This document shows, piece by piece, positions 8,361 to 17,199 of a stretch of DNA of 64,000 nt. The stretch spans positions 186,001 to 250,000 of the forward strand of contig JAPLKS010000017.1 of the NCBI GenBank assembly GCA_026387915.1. Direction: 5' to 3'. The position numbers were made by a program, and so were the translations under genes. Under the pieces are notes generated by a model that was not told where the DNA came from, searched no databases, and saw nothing but the letters and a program-made list of their open reading frames with translations. How positions within the stretch are numbered: the stretch's first letter is position 1; the number at the start of each line of letters is the position of its first letter. The stretch comes from Gemmatimonadota bacterium (GTDB taxonomy: Bacteria; Gemmatimonadota; Gemmatimonadetes; Gemmatimonadales; Gemmatimonadaceae).

Positions 8361-9968
8361 TTATCGCGTGAAGCCCGCGAGCGTGGCGCCCATGGCATCC
8401 ATGGCGCTCTTGGCGCGCCAGCGATCAGCCCCGTTGTAAATGAACGAGAACACCAACTGCTCACCGTTGCGCGCCGTGACGTAGCCGCCGAGTGAGGCAA
8501 CGTCGTTCGTGGTGCCGGTCTTGGCGTGCAAGTTTCCCTTGGCGGGCGTGTACTTCATGCGCCGACGCAGCGTTTCCGTTTCGCCAGCCACCGGCAACGA
8601 GGCTTCAAACACCGGCCCCCAGGGCGCACGCTTGGCGTAGCCGAGCAGTTGCACCATCGCGCGCGGCGTAACGCGGTCGAGGGTAGAGAGGCCGCTGCCG
8701 TCGGCGGCGAACACGGTTTGCGGCGCAACACTCACCTTCTCGGTGAGAAAACGGTGCAAAAAGATATTGCCGTTCTCCGCTGAGCCGGCCCCGCCAGCGC
8801 TGCGCGCGACGTTGCGGAACAGCAGCTCGGCAAAGTGGTTGTTGCTCTCACCGTTCATTTGCGTGACGATTTTCTCCAACGGCGGCGACGGCAGTGACGC
8901 GACGCGTGCGGCGCCGGCGGGCGTGGGGCCCATGCGGACGGGGCCGTCGACGACGACGCCGACACCAGCCAGTGCGGCGCGCAGGGCGCCGCTCGCGAAC
9001 ATTTCCGGCGCTTCAAGCACGTATTGGAGGTCGCGCGCCGGGCTTTGTGCGCCGATCCAGCCCACCACGGCAAAGCGTCCAGATGAATCTTGGCGGATGT
9101 GAAGGCGACTGCCGCGGCTACCGCGCACGACCTCCACTGAATTCTCTACCGGAACACCAGTCACAGCCGGCAGAAACGAGATTTCTGCGCGTGCACCCTC
9201 TGGGCGCACGACGACGGTGATTTTGTTTTCATTGAACGACAGCGCCGATACGCGCGCCGCGTAGGAGGCACCGAGGTAGCGCTTCTTCCACCCGTCAGGA
9301 ACGTGGCGTTCTTCAAAGGCGGAGGCGTCTCCAATGATCCCACCGCTCACACGGCGCACGCCGGCGGCGGCAATCTGCCGCGCGAGCACGGTCATCGGCG
9401 GCTCTGCGCCGTCAACGGGTTTGCCGCCCAACGTTGGATCGCCAGCGCCTTTGAGCACGAGATCGCCGCGTAGCACACCGTCGGATCCAATCGCGCCCGA
9501 GCGCATGACTTCCGTCTCAAAACGCCCCGACGCGCCAAAGCGGTCCAGCGCCAGCGAGGAGGTAAAGAGCTTCATGGTGGAGGCCGGCAGCAGCATCGCA
9601 TCCGGATTACGTCCAAAGAGCGTGTCGCCCCCAGTGAGCGAGACGACGAGCACTCCCCAGTTGCCTCCGCGCATCACACGGTCGAGCATCGCGCCCAGAT
9701 CAAGCGCGAGTGCCGCACGGCCGGTCGGGGAGGTAAAGTGGATCTCCCCGGTGGCCGCTCCAGCAGCCACGGCAGCCGATGCGCCCGCAACGCGAACCGT
9801 GCGCCGTGCCTTGGGCACGGCGGCCTTCACACGTTTCTTCCCGACCGCACGGCTCCGCGGCAGCTCGGCGGCGACGGAGGCACGCATCGCAGCGTACGGC
9901 TGCACCGCCTGCGGGGCGGTGACGGGCAACAGCGCAGAGACGAGGAGAGAAAGAAGCACGAGCCTCAA
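8361..9968 (-). CDS. dacB: D-alanyl-D-alanine carboxypeptidase/endopeptidase (PBP4 type, peptidase S13)
   Basis: About 535 residues. The three active-site motifs of penicillin-binding S13 peptidases are present: SxxK as ASTMK, SxN as ESNNHF, and KTG as HAKTGTTND. An N-terminal hydrophobic export signal follows the start. It should trim or cleave peptidoglycan cross-links in the periplasm. The frame is open to 10073, but residues before 9968 lie over the previous gene. The probable start is TTG at 9968, overlapping the TGA of the acyltransferase gene, or GTG at 9959; either gives a signal peptide. Between the signal and the catalytic domain lies a basic Arg/Lys/Ala-rich stretch (about residues 30-60) unusual for the family. 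Confidence 0.92.
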   Translation of the reverse strand: MRLVLLSLLVSALLPVTAPQAVQPYAAMRASVAAELPRSRAVGKKRVKAAVPKARRTVRVAGASAAVAAGAATGEIHFTSPTGRAALALDLGAMLDRVMRGGNWGVLVVSLTGGDTLFGRNPDAMLLPASTMKLFTSSLALDRFGASGRFETEVMRSGAIGSDGVLRGDLVLKGAGDPTLGGKPVDGAEPPMTVLARQIAAAGVRRVSGGIIGDASAFEERHVPDGWKKRYLGASYAARVSALSFNENKITVVVRPEGARAEISFLPAVTGVPVENSVEVVRGSRGSRLHIRQDSSGRFAVVGWIGAQSPARDLQYVLEAPEMFASGALRAALAGVGVVVDGPVRMGPTPAGAARVASLPSPPLEKIVTQMNGESNNHFAELLFRNVARSAGGAGSAENGNIFLHRFLTEKVSVAPQTVFAADGSGLSTLDRVTPRAMVQLLGYAKRAPWGPVFEASLPVAGETETLRRRMKYTPAKGNLHAKTGTTNDVASLGGYVTARNGEQLVFSFIYNGADRWRAKSAMDAMGATLAGFTR

Positions 9969-11149
9969 ACTTTGAAGATGATATTTTTGCGCCAGAGCGC
10001 CCACAGAATGGCGTACCAGAACAGCACGAACGTGAGCGCAAAAGCCAACGACGCATTCTGCGGTTCGAGCCACGAATGGAACATGGTCTCATACACCACA
10101 GACTGCACCGACACGGTCTTTCCCTGATATTCGACCTTCCACAGGGAATAGATAAGCCGCGCCATCGCCCCAGAGCCCACAAAGGCGATGATCGGGTTCA
10201 CTCCATAGATGACGAACGGACGGGTCCACCACGTAACACGTTGAACGTCAATTATCCAAGAAATCGTCGCAATGGCCACACAGGCCATTCCGGCCGTGAA
10301 TAGCACGTACGAACTGGTCCAGAGGCTCTTGTTGATCGGAAACGACCAATGCCACATCAAACCGGCCACCACTGCGAGCGCGCCGGCGGCAAATAGGCCG
10401 TTGAGCCGCTCGGTCAGTGGGCGGTCGCTCCCAATCCAACGCCCAGTAAATACGCCCAGCATGGCTGTGCCGATGGCTGGGAGGGTGGAGAAGGGGCCCT
10501 CAGGGTCCCAGGTCTTGCTGGTCACCCAGAGGTGGCCGTCGAGCAGGAACCGGTCGAGCCAGGCCGCAAGCGTACGAGAGGGGGCATTGAGCAGATTGGC
10601 GCCAATCCCACCGTCTGCCCCAGGCACGGGGAGCAGGGTCATGGCAAACCAGTAGCCGTACAGCAGCGCCACCAACACCATCACCTGCTGTTTGAGCGTC
10701 CCCCGCATGGTGATCAATGCCGAAAGTGCGTACGCCACACCGATCCGCTGGAGCACCCCGGGGATCCGCAGGTGTACCCACCGATCGAGCTGGTAAAACG
10801 GAAAGGCGCCCAGCAGGAGCCCAAAAAGCACGATCATCGCGCCGCGGCGTACAATCTGGCGCTGGAGCGCCCCTTCATCGGCGCCCTGCGCTCGGCGGGA
10901 CGACAATGACAGATGCGTCGTGATGCCGGCAATAAAGAGAAAAAATGGGAAAATGAGATCGGTGGGGGTCCACCCGTTCCAGTCTGCGTGCTCGAGCGGC
11001 GGATAGATGGCGCCCCACGTGCCCGGATTGTTGACCAGCAACATGGACGCGACAGTCATGCCTCGAAAAACATCGAGCGCCACGAGCCGCTCGCGACGGG
11101 GTTCCAGGCTCACCGGGTTCTCGCTCGTCTGAAGGGGATGGTTGGACAT
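9965..11149 (-). CDS. integral membrane acyltransferase (HGSNAT/NagX-like, DUF5009)
   Basis: A 394-residue polytopic membrane protein with about ten hydrophobic segments. The N-terminal motif RLVALDVFRGMTVASMLLVN and the following WNGWTPTDLIFPFFLF are hallmarks of the heparan-alpha-glucosaminide N-acetyltransferase-like family (COG4299), which moves acetyl groups across the membrane onto sugars. The bacterial substrate is unknown; a cell-wall or amino-sugar role fits its overlap with dacB (TTGA at the junction). It lies downstream of ctaG on the same strand, with 57 bases between. Confidence 0.82.
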   Translation of the reverse strand: MSNHPLQTSENPVSLEPRRERLVALDVFRGMTVASMLLVNNPGTWGAIYPPLEHADWNGWTPTDLIFPFFLFIAGITTHLSLSSRRAQGADEGALQRQIVRRGAMIVLFGLLLGAFPFYQLDRWVHLRIPGVLQRIGVAYALSALITMRGTLKQQVMVLVALLYGYWFAMTLLPVPGADGGIGANLLNAPSRTLAAWLDRFLLDGHLWVTSKTWDPEGPFSTLPAIGTAMLGVFTGRWIGSDRPLTERLNGLFAAGALAVVAGLMWHWSFPINKSLWTSSYVLFTAGMACVAIATISWIIDVQRVTWWTRPFVIYGVNPIIAFVGSGAMARLIYSLWKVEYQGKTVSVQSVVYETMFHSWLEPQNASLAFALTFVLFWYAILWALWRKNIIFKV

Positions 11150-11206
11150 TCTACCGCACGCTCGCTGGGTTGGCCACCAACGCGTGGCCGCGCCGTGAGC
11201 GCTCCA

Positions 11207-12055
11207 TCAAGTCCGAACCTGCGCGCCTTTTTCGGAATCGGCGCCACTCGCCGACCACTTAAAGAACACGAACGACGCGACGCCAACAAAAAACAGACCG
11301 CCCGGAATCCACATAATCAGTCCGCCCAACTGCTGATCCGCCAGCGGCGTGAAGCCCCAAATGCGCGGGGCCGCGCTGTACGCCGGGTAGAGCGTGTGGT
11401 CGGCCATCGTGATGTACACGGCCACCACCGACATCGGAATGGTCATCAGAAAACTGTAGAGCATTTGCCCCGGAAACGAGAGGCGCGGCAGCTCCGGCAA
11501 CGGACTGAGCAGCGGCCACCACATAATGGTCGCCGAGATGAGCATCGTGAGGTGCTGCGCGATGTGCACGGGATGGTAGGTCATCGCCGTGTTGTACATC
11601 GGTGGCAGATGCCAGAACGCCATTGTCAAATTGAAAATGGCGAACGCGGCTCGCCCGCCGCTTACACGCGTCGCGATGGTGCGCACCCCCGGCAGGTCGA
11701 GCGCCGGCCGCAGCATCCAGCCCGGCGTCCCGTAGAGCAGGAGCGGAGGCACCATGAGAGCGAGAATCAGGTGCTGCACCATATGCGCACTGAACAGGTA
11801 ATAGTCGCTGAGGTCGTGGAGCGGACCATTCAGCGTCACAAACATCACCAGCAGCCCAAGCGTGAACGACGCACGGCGTCCCACCGACGGACCAGCGGTC
11901 TCGTCCGCGCTCGCGCCACCGCGGGCGTGCACGCGCAACCGCCACTCGTACAGCACCTGTAGCGCCGCCAGTCCGATGACGGTGCTCCAGTGCACGCTAA
12001 AGTCCTGCCAACTCAGGCGCGCGGCGGGGTGCAGCAGGAGGTACACGATTGGCAT
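11207..12055 (-). CDS. ctaG: cytochrome c oxidase assembly factor CtaG (caa3 type)
   Basis: A 282-residue membrane protein with about seven hydrophobic helices and the conserved signatures HMVQHLILALMVPPLL and HIAQHLTMLISA of the Bacillus-type Caa3_CtaG family. Members are needed to form active caa3 oxidase, probably in copper delivery to subunit I; this protein is unrelated to the Cox11-type CtaG. Its location right after ctaC-D-E-F supports the role. A terminator separates it from ctaF, so it may have its own promoter or depend on read-through. The start is the ATG at 12055. Confidence 0.88.
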   Translation of the reverse strand: MPIVYLLLHPAARLSWQDFSVHWSTVIGLAALQVLYEWRLRVHARGGASADETAGPSVGRRASFTLGLLVMFVTLNGPLHDLSDYYLFSAHMVQHLILALMVPPLLLYGTPGWMLRPALDLPGVRTIATRVSGGRAAFAIFNLTMAFWHLPPMYNTAMTYHPVHIAQHLTMLISATIMWWPLLSPLPELPRLSFPGQMLYSFLMTIPMSVVAVYITMADHTLYPAYSAAPRIWGFTPLADQQLGGLIMWIPGGLFFVGVASFVFFKWSASGADSEKGAQVRT

Positions 12056-12081
12056 GGGGTGAAATCTAGGCGAAAAACAAA

Positions 12082-12109
12082 CGGGCGCCGCCCCGAGAGG
12101 CGGCGCCCG
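12082..12109 (-). terminator. intrinsic terminator after ctaF
   Basis: An 11-bp perfect GC stem (CGGGCGCCGCC / GGCGGCGCCCG) with loop CCGAGA. On the minus strand it is followed by TTTGTTTTT, a good U-tract. It lies 24 bases past the ctaF stop and ends the structural oxidase transcript before ctaG. Confidence 0.88.
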
Positions 12110-12133
12110 CTGAAACCCTGCGTTGCCGTGGGG

Positions 12134-12445
12134 TTACAGGGAGAACTTTCCAAACAGGAACATCAGCGCCGTCAGCGTGCAAATGGCGATGATCAGCGGC
12201 CCGGTGAAGAGCGCCTTGAAGAGCTTGTGGTCGTAGCGCAGGTGCATGTAAAACAGCACGACGATCGCGAACTTCACCGCCGACATGATGAGCAGCGTCG
12301 GGACAAACAGCGGGGAGTCCTTGAACGGCGTGTAGTACACCCACACTTCCACCACCGTGATGAGCGTGAGGATGAGCGCCACCCACTTGTACTGCTTCCA
12401 CGTGGGATGCTCGTGCGCGTGGTCGGCGTGTTCGCGGTCGGTCAT
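12134..12445 (-). CDS. ctaF: cytochrome c oxidase subunit IV
   Basis: A 103-residue protein with three hydrophobic helices. The His-rich start (DHAHEHPTWKQY) and VLFYMHLRYD are typical of the small COX4 / CtaF-like subunit of caa3 and related oxidases, which stabilises the complex. The frame runs open to 13018 inside ctaE; the ATG at 12445 is chosen because it follows the ctaE stop by 11 bases and gives the normal subunit length. Confidence 0.88.
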   Translation of the reverse strand: MTDREHADHAHEHPTWKQYKWVALILTLITVVEVWVYYTPFKDSPLFVPTLLIMSAVKFAIVVLFYMHLRYDHKLFKALFTGPLIIAICTLTALMFLFGKFSL

Positions 12446-12456
12446 GCGCGGGTCCC

Positions 12457-13122
12457 CTACTTGATAAGGTAAACGAGCGTGAAGATCGCGATCCAGACGA
12501 CGTCCACGAAGTGCCAGTACAGCGCGCAGATGTCCACCAGCACGGTGTCTTTCTTCGTGAGGCCACGCGAATAGTCCATCGCGAACAACGTCAGGATCCA
12601 GAGCACGCCAACGGTGACGTGGGCGCCGTGGAAGCCGGTGAGCGTAAAGAACGACGAGCCAAACAAGTTCGTACGGATCGTGAGCCCCTCGTGCACGAAC
12701 GACGTGAACTCGTACGCCTGAAAACCGAGGAATGTCGCGCCGGCAATGGCCGTGGCCATCAGCCAGAACTTGGAGTTGCCGCGGATGTTGTTGGCATACG
12801 CCGGATTGTCCTTGTTCTCCACGGCTTCGAGCGCGAGCACCATGAAGAGTGAGGACATCAGGAGCACGAACGTCGAGGCCGAGGTGACCGGGATGTTCAG
12901 GATAGGTGCGAACAGCTGTCCCGACGGGCTCGTCCACGCCTCGTGCGGGAAGGGGCCGACCACGGAGCGCCCCTTGTAAATCAGGTACGTGGAAATGAGC
13001 GCAATGAACAGCATGCACTCCGAGCCGATAAACGCCCAGATCGCAATCTTCTTGTGATCGAGGCCGGTCGTCGTGTAGTGCACGTGTTCGTGCGCGGATT
13101 CTGCAGCGTGAGCGTTAGCCAC
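12457..13122 (-). CDS. ctaE: cytochrome c oxidase subunit III
   Basis: A 221-residue subunit III with five hydrophobic helices, the short form that lacks the first two helices of the mitochondrial protein. Signatures are IWAFIGSECMLFIALI near the N-terminus, FHGAHVTVGV and ALYWHFVDVVWI at the C-terminus. It is a structural, non-catalytic subunit of the A-family oxidase. The start is GTG at 13122, 16 bases past the ctaD stop. Confidence 0.95.
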   Translation of the reverse strand: MANAHAAESAHEHVHYTTTGLDHKKIAIWAFIGSECMLFIALISTYLIYKGRSVVGPFPHEAWTSPSGQLFAPILNIPVTSASTFVLLMSSLFMVLALEAVENKDNPAYANNIRGNSKFWLMATAIAGATFLGFQAYEFTSFVHEGLTIRTNLFGSSFFTLTGFHGAHVTVGVLWILTLFAMDYSRGLTKKDTVLVDICALYWHFVDVVWIAIFTLVYLIK

Positions 13123-13138
13123 TGGGTCTGGTCTCCGG

Positions 13139-15052
13139 TTACTCGAGCGGGCTGGTGAGCCAGGCGTAGAGCGACCCGATGAGCAGCGCGCCGCCGCCGA
13201 TCGTGGTCGTCATGGCCAGCGCGAACTTGTCGGCGTGCATGAACAGCAGGCCGGCGAACATAATGACGAGCCCCAGCGCGGTGAACAGCGGCTTCAGCGT
13301 GGAGAACGGCATGGGAATACCGAGCTCGGCCGCGGTCTTGCCGCCCGTCTCTTCGTGCATCGGCGAGGCGTGCGCCTCAGCGACGGTCGCGGCGTCGGGG
13401 GACGCATGCGAAATATCGGACGTCATCTCCGGGTGCTTCAAATCCCAGAGCGGATAGCGCGACGTGACCGTCGGAATCTGCGCAAAGTTGTAATCCGGCG
13501 GCGGCGACGGAATCGACCACTCAAGCGTACCGGCACCCCACGCGTCGTTCGGGGCTACGGCGCCACCCTTGCGGCTCTTCAGGAAGTTGATGACAAAGAC
13601 CAACGTGGCAATGATCAGCAGCACCGTGCCGATGGTCGACGCCATGTTGAACTTTTCCCAGCCCTGGCCGGCATCATACGAATAGATGCGGCGCGGCATG
13701 CCGAGCATGCCGCTGAAGTGCATCGGGAAGAACGTGAGGTTCATGCCGATGAAGTTCAGCCAGAAATGCCAGGTGCCCAGCGACTCGCTCATGTAGCGGC
13801 CGAACATCTTCGGGAAGTAGAAATAAATACCGGCGAAGATGCCCATGATCGATCCACCGAACAGCACATAGTGGAAGTGGGCGACGATGAAGTACGTGTC
13901 CGTCTGCTGCGTGTCGGCGGGCGCCGAGCTGTGCATGACGCCCGAGATGCCGCCGATAGTGAAGAGCGCCAACAGGCCGATCGCGAACTTCATCGGCGTG
14001 GTGAAGGTCACTTCGCCGGCCCACATCGTGGCGATCCAGTTGAAGATCTTCACGCCGGTGGGGATCGCGATGAGCATCGTCGCCATCGAGAAGATGGCGT
14101 CTGCCGTGGCGCCCATGCCGACCGCGAACATGTGGTGCGCCCACACGCCGAAGCCGAGGAAGCCAATCATGATGCCCGAATAGACCATCACGTGATAGCC
14201 GAACAACGGCTTCTTCGAGAAGGTCGGCAGAATCTCCGACACGAGGCCGAAGGCCGGCAGAATCAGAATGTAGACTTCGGGGTGTCCGAAGATCCAGAAC
14301 AGGTGCTGCCAGAGCAGTGGGTCGGCGCCGGCGGCAAGCGTGTAGAAGTTCGTCCCGAAGAAGCGATCGAACAGCAAGAACACGAGGGCGGCCGTGATCG
14401 GCGGGAACGCCAGCACGAGCAGGAACTGCACGATGAACGACATCCACGTGAACATCGGCATGCGCATGAGCGTCATGCCGGGCGCGCGCAGGTTGATGAT
14501 CGTCGTGATGAAGTTGAACGCCGCGGCGAGCGAGCTGATGCCGAGGATCTGCAGGCCCATCACCCAGAAGTCGATGTTCAGACCGCCGGAGTACTGGATG
14601 GTCGTGAGCGGCGCGTAGCCGAACCACCCACCGTTCGGCGCGAGCTCAAAGAAGATCGGCACCGTGATGAAAATGGCGCCGAGCAAATACACCCAGTAGC
14701 TGAACGCGTTGAGGCGCGGGAACGCGACATCGCGCGCGCCGATCTGCAAGGGAATCAAATAGTTGAAGAACGCGGCCGACAACGGCATGACGGCAAGAAA
14801 CACCATCGTGGTGCCGTGCATGGTGAACAGCTGGTTGTAGAGCTCAGCTGAAACCACGTGGCCGTTCGGCTGCGCGAGCTGCAGGCGGATGAGGAACGCC
14901 TCAAGCCCGCCGAACAAAAAGAAGAACAGAGCCGTGAAGAGATAGAGCGTGCCGATCCGCTTGTGATCGACCGTCGCAATCCAACTCCAGAGGCCCGACT
15001 CATAGGCGGCGTGTGGTGCGGCCGTCGTCTGGGTAGCGGCAGTATTTGCCAT
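13139..15052 (-). CDS. ctaD: cytochrome c oxidase subunit I (aa3/caa3)
   Basis: A 637-residue catalytic subunit. Copper-B and cross-linked Tyr region: GHPEVYILILPAFG; further CuB ligands in WAHHMFAVG; haem a3/a region in TYFIVAHFHYVLFGG. The Glu of the HPEVY motif marks a type A1 haem-copper oxidase (proton-pumping D and K channels). It has about 12-14 helices and a C-terminal extension with extra helices near 590-630, as in Bacillus CtaD. It reduces O2 to water using electrons from the CuA/cytochrome c of CtaC. The start is ATG 15052, 21 bases after the ctaC stop. Confidence 0.97.
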   Translation of the reverse strand: MANTAATQTTAAPHAAYESGLWSWIATVDHKRIGTLYLFTALFFFLFGGLEAFLIRLQLAQPNGHVVSAELYNQLFTMHGTTMVFLAVMPLSAAFFNYLIPLQIGARDVAFPRLNAFSYWVYLLGAIFITVPIFFELAPNGGWFGYAPLTTIQYSGGLNIDFWVMGLQILGISSLAAAFNFITTIINLRAPGMTLMRMPMFTWMSFIVQFLLVLAFPPITAALVFLLFDRFFGTNFYTLAAGADPLLWQHLFWIFGHPEVYILILPAFGLVSEILPTFSKKPLFGYHVMVYSGIMIGFLGFGVWAHHMFAVGMGATADAIFSMATMLIAIPTGVKIFNWIATMWAGEVTFTTPMKFAIGLLALFTIGGISGVMHSSAPADTQQTDTYFIVAHFHYVLFGGSIMGIFAGIYFYFPKMFGRYMSESLGTWHFWLNFIGMNLTFFPMHFSGMLGMPRRIYSYDAGQGWEKFNMASTIGTVLLIIATLVFVINFLKSRKGGAVAPNDAWGAGTLEWSIPSPPPDYNFAQIPTVTSRYPLWDLKHPEMTSDISHASPDAATVAEAHASPMHEETGGKTAAELGIPMPFSTLKPLFTALGLVIMFAGLLFMHADKFALAMTTTIGGGALLIGSLYAWLTSPLE

Positions 15053-15073
15053 GGGTAGGTATCTCCTCGGGCC

Positions 15074-16402
15074 TTACTTGAGCGACTTCAGATAGGCGAC
15101 GATATCGGCGATCTGCCGGTCGTCGAGCCCGCTGGCCAGCTTCTGCTTGATCATCGCGTTGTATTCACCGGCGCCCAGGGTCGGCATGACCGAACCGGGC
15201 TTCATGGCCGGCGCATTCTTAATCCAGCGCGCCAGCGTGGCCGGGTCGCTGCTGAACAGTCCGCCGCCCAGCGTGTGTCTCGCGCCAAAGTGCGTGAGGC
15301 TCGGTCCCTTGGCCTGGTCATCCTTGACCATCGCCATCTCACCCTTGATCACGTGGCAGGTGAGGCAGGGCGCCTTGCCCATGTTCGCCATGTTCGTCAG
15401 TAACTCACGACCGGCCACCGCGTTTCCGCTGGCGAGGAGCGCGTCATCGAACTTGATCGTGCGCTCGCCGGAGGGCATTGGCGTCGTGGGCACAACGTGC
15501 GCCGGCAGTTTGTCGAGCGGGAACGTGTAGCCCACGTCCGCTACGACAGGAGCGGTCGGCGCAGCCGCAGCGGCCGCAGCGGCCGCAGGCATCTTCATGC
15601 CAGCCATCGCAGCGCCCGCCACAACGGGGGCGCCAGCCGCGGGTGCCACGGCGGTGGGCACCGGCGCACCGGCGGCAATGCCCGCCTGATGCTTGGCCCA
15701 GCTCTCAAACTTGTCGTTCGACACCACAAACGTGCGGAAACGCATGTTCGCGTGCGAGGTGCCGCAGTACTCGACGCAGAAACCGTTGTAGGCATTCTCC
15801 GCGAGCGAACTGTCGGGCGTATACCACATCCAGTTGGTGCGGTTCGAAATCAGGTCGCGCTTGCCGCCGAGCTGCGGCGTCCAGAACGAGTGCAGAACGT
15901 CGCGCGTGTTGAGCTGAAAGCTCACCGTGCGGCCGGCCGGCAGGTACAGCTCGTTGGCGGTGACCACGCCGAGTTCCGGATAGCGGAACTCCCACCACCA
16001 CTGATGCCCGATGACCTCGACCTTCAAGGAGCCGTCCGGCGCCTTCGCCTGCGTCTTGTAGATCGCTTGCACCGTCGGCACGGCGATCAATACAAGAATG
16101 AGCGCCGGAATGACGGTCCAGGTGATCTCGAGCGCCGCATGGCCGTGAATCTGCTTGGCCGCGGGCCCACCGGGACGCTTGCGAAACTTGATGATCGTGA
16201 AAATCAGCAACGCCTCGACGAACACGAACACGCCCGTTCCGAAGAACATGAGGCGATCCCACAGCGCACCAATCGTTCGATTGTTGTCTGTGATGTGCGT
16301 GAACGTGGAGTTCGGGTACTGATCTCCACACGCGGCGAGCGCCAGCAAAGCAACCGCTACGAATAGAGCGGGTGCGTACCGGCGCGGACGGAAAAAGGAC
16401 AT
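15074..16402 (-). CDS. ctaC: cytochrome c oxidase subunit II fused to cytochrome c (caa3)
   Basis: 442 residues. The signal peptide ends in a lipobox (LALAAC, Cys25), so the subunit is probably lipid-anchored. Two helices follow, then the CuA cupredoxin domain: HQWWWEFRYP, DVLHSFWTP, and CVEYCGTSHANM with the two Cys, His and Met ligands. An Ala/Pro-rich linker (about residues 250-300) leads to a C-terminal c-type haem domain with CLTCH and a distal Met in MKPGSVMPTL. The fused haem defines the caa3 class. The SD-like AAAGGA lies 8 bases before ATG 16402. First gene of the oxidase operon. Confidence 0.96.
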   Translation of the reverse strand: MSFFRPRRYAPALFVAVALLALAACGDQYPNSTFTHITDNNRTIGALWDRLMFFGTGVFVFVEALLIFTIIKFRKRPGGPAAKQIHGHAALEITWTVIPALILVLIAVPTVQAIYKTQAKAPDGSLKVEVIGHQWWWEFRYPELGVVTANELYLPAGRTVSFQLNTRDVLHSFWTPQLGGKRDLISNRTNWMWYTPDSSLAENAYNGFCVEYCGTSHANMRFRTFVVSNDKFESWAKHQAGIAAGAPVPTAVAPAAGAPVVAGAAMAGMKMPAAAAAAAAAPTAPVVADVGYTFPLDKLPAHVVPTTPMPSGERTIKFDDALLASGNAVAGRELLTNMANMGKAPCLTCHVIKGEMAMVKDDQAKGPSLTHFGARHTLGGGLFSSDPATLARWIKNAPAMKPGSVMPTLGAGEYNAMIKQKLASGLDDRQIADIVAYLKSLK

Positions 16403-16607
16403 TAAGCGGATCCTTTTCTAATGAAGAAGAACGGTGAGTCTCGGCGAGAAGTCGCTCGCCTGGAGGTTACATAAGGACGGCGATGTAAGGTATTCTCTGA
16501 CAATGCGCCGAGCAACCCAAATGTCACCTGTGAAGGGGATAGTTTCGGCCGGTGAAATGGGGGTCTAAAGTGCCCCCTTTGGACTGCGTTGCTCGGGGAC
16601 CGTGTCC

Positions 16608-16663
16608 GCGCCGGTTCAGCGCCGGTTCAGCGCCGGTTCAGCGCCGGTTCAGCCGCCGGTTCA
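16608..16663. repeat. 11-bp tandem repeat (five copies)
   Basis: Four exact copies of GCGCCGGTTCA (16608-16651) followed by a 12-bp variant (16652-16663) with one extra C. On the minus strand each unit carries TGA, and the last copy supplies the stop codon of the following minus-strand gene. The rest of the 258-base gap (16403-16660) shows no ORF or clear promoter box. Confidence 0.95.
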
Positions 16664-17038
16664 GCCGCCTGAGCTCTCAATCTCCACGGCATGCTGCGCC
16701 TTGACCTTATTCGCCGCCAGCTCGAGCGCCGTCCGTAGCTGTGCCACGTGCTCCCGCATGACGCGCACCCGGGCCTGATCACCCCCGCCGCCCCGGCTCG
16801 AGGCCAGAATCATCCCGGCGATCTGATCCGCGATGAGTCCAAACTGCCCCTTGAGCTGCCCCTGGAGCGGAACCAGCACTCGCTTGATCTGCTGCGGAAT
16901 GATCCCCAACCCCTTGTTGGCCTTCACATCCACCGCCATCCGCTCCACCGTCCCATGAAGACTCGAGATCACCATCAGCGCTTCCTCGATTGTCTTCATC
17001 TTCTGCGTGCCGGCGCCATCCAGCTTTACCCCTGCCAT
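16661..17038 (-). CDS. small conserved-looking protein of unknown function
   Basis: 125 residues, not recognised. It is hydrophilic, Gln/Lys-rich and predicted mostly helical, with a four-residue Gly run (SSRGGGGDQ near 86-94) between two helical halves. There is no signal peptide, membrane helix or Cys. The ATG at 17038 is preceded by a good ribosome site (GGGAGG, 5 bases upstream), which supports a real gene. It is divergent from the glycosyltransferase gene and shares a 161-base intergenic region with it. Coil-like helices suggest a structural or adaptor role, but that is only a guess. Confidence 0.7.
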   Translation of the reverse strand: MAGVKLDGAGTQKMKTIEEALMVISSLHGTVERMAVDVKANKGLGIIPQQIKRVLVPLQGQLKGQFGLIADQIAGMILASSRGGGGDQARVRVMREHVAQLRTALELAANKVKAQHAVEIESSGG

Positions 17039-17199
17039 CACAACCTCCCAACCATCGTGGCCGAGCCTGCGCTCGGTCGAGTGCTTCGCGAATCACATTA
17101 CTGCCATATGGAAGCTACGGTGGGCCGCCGCCAGCAGGTAGCGAAAGCGAATCCGCTCCGAGTAACGTTCGTCATCCCCCAACTCCGCTGTTCCGCCGC

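Noticed and set aside
12445-13018. Upstream extension of the ctaF frame
   Set aside because: It lies within ctaE in another frame; the normal subunit IV begins at ATG 12445.
13235-14851. 538-codon open frame on the + strand opposite ctaD
   Set aside because: It is a shadow of the GC-rich ctaD codons. Its product is Arg/Glu/His-rich low-complexity sequence without family motifs.
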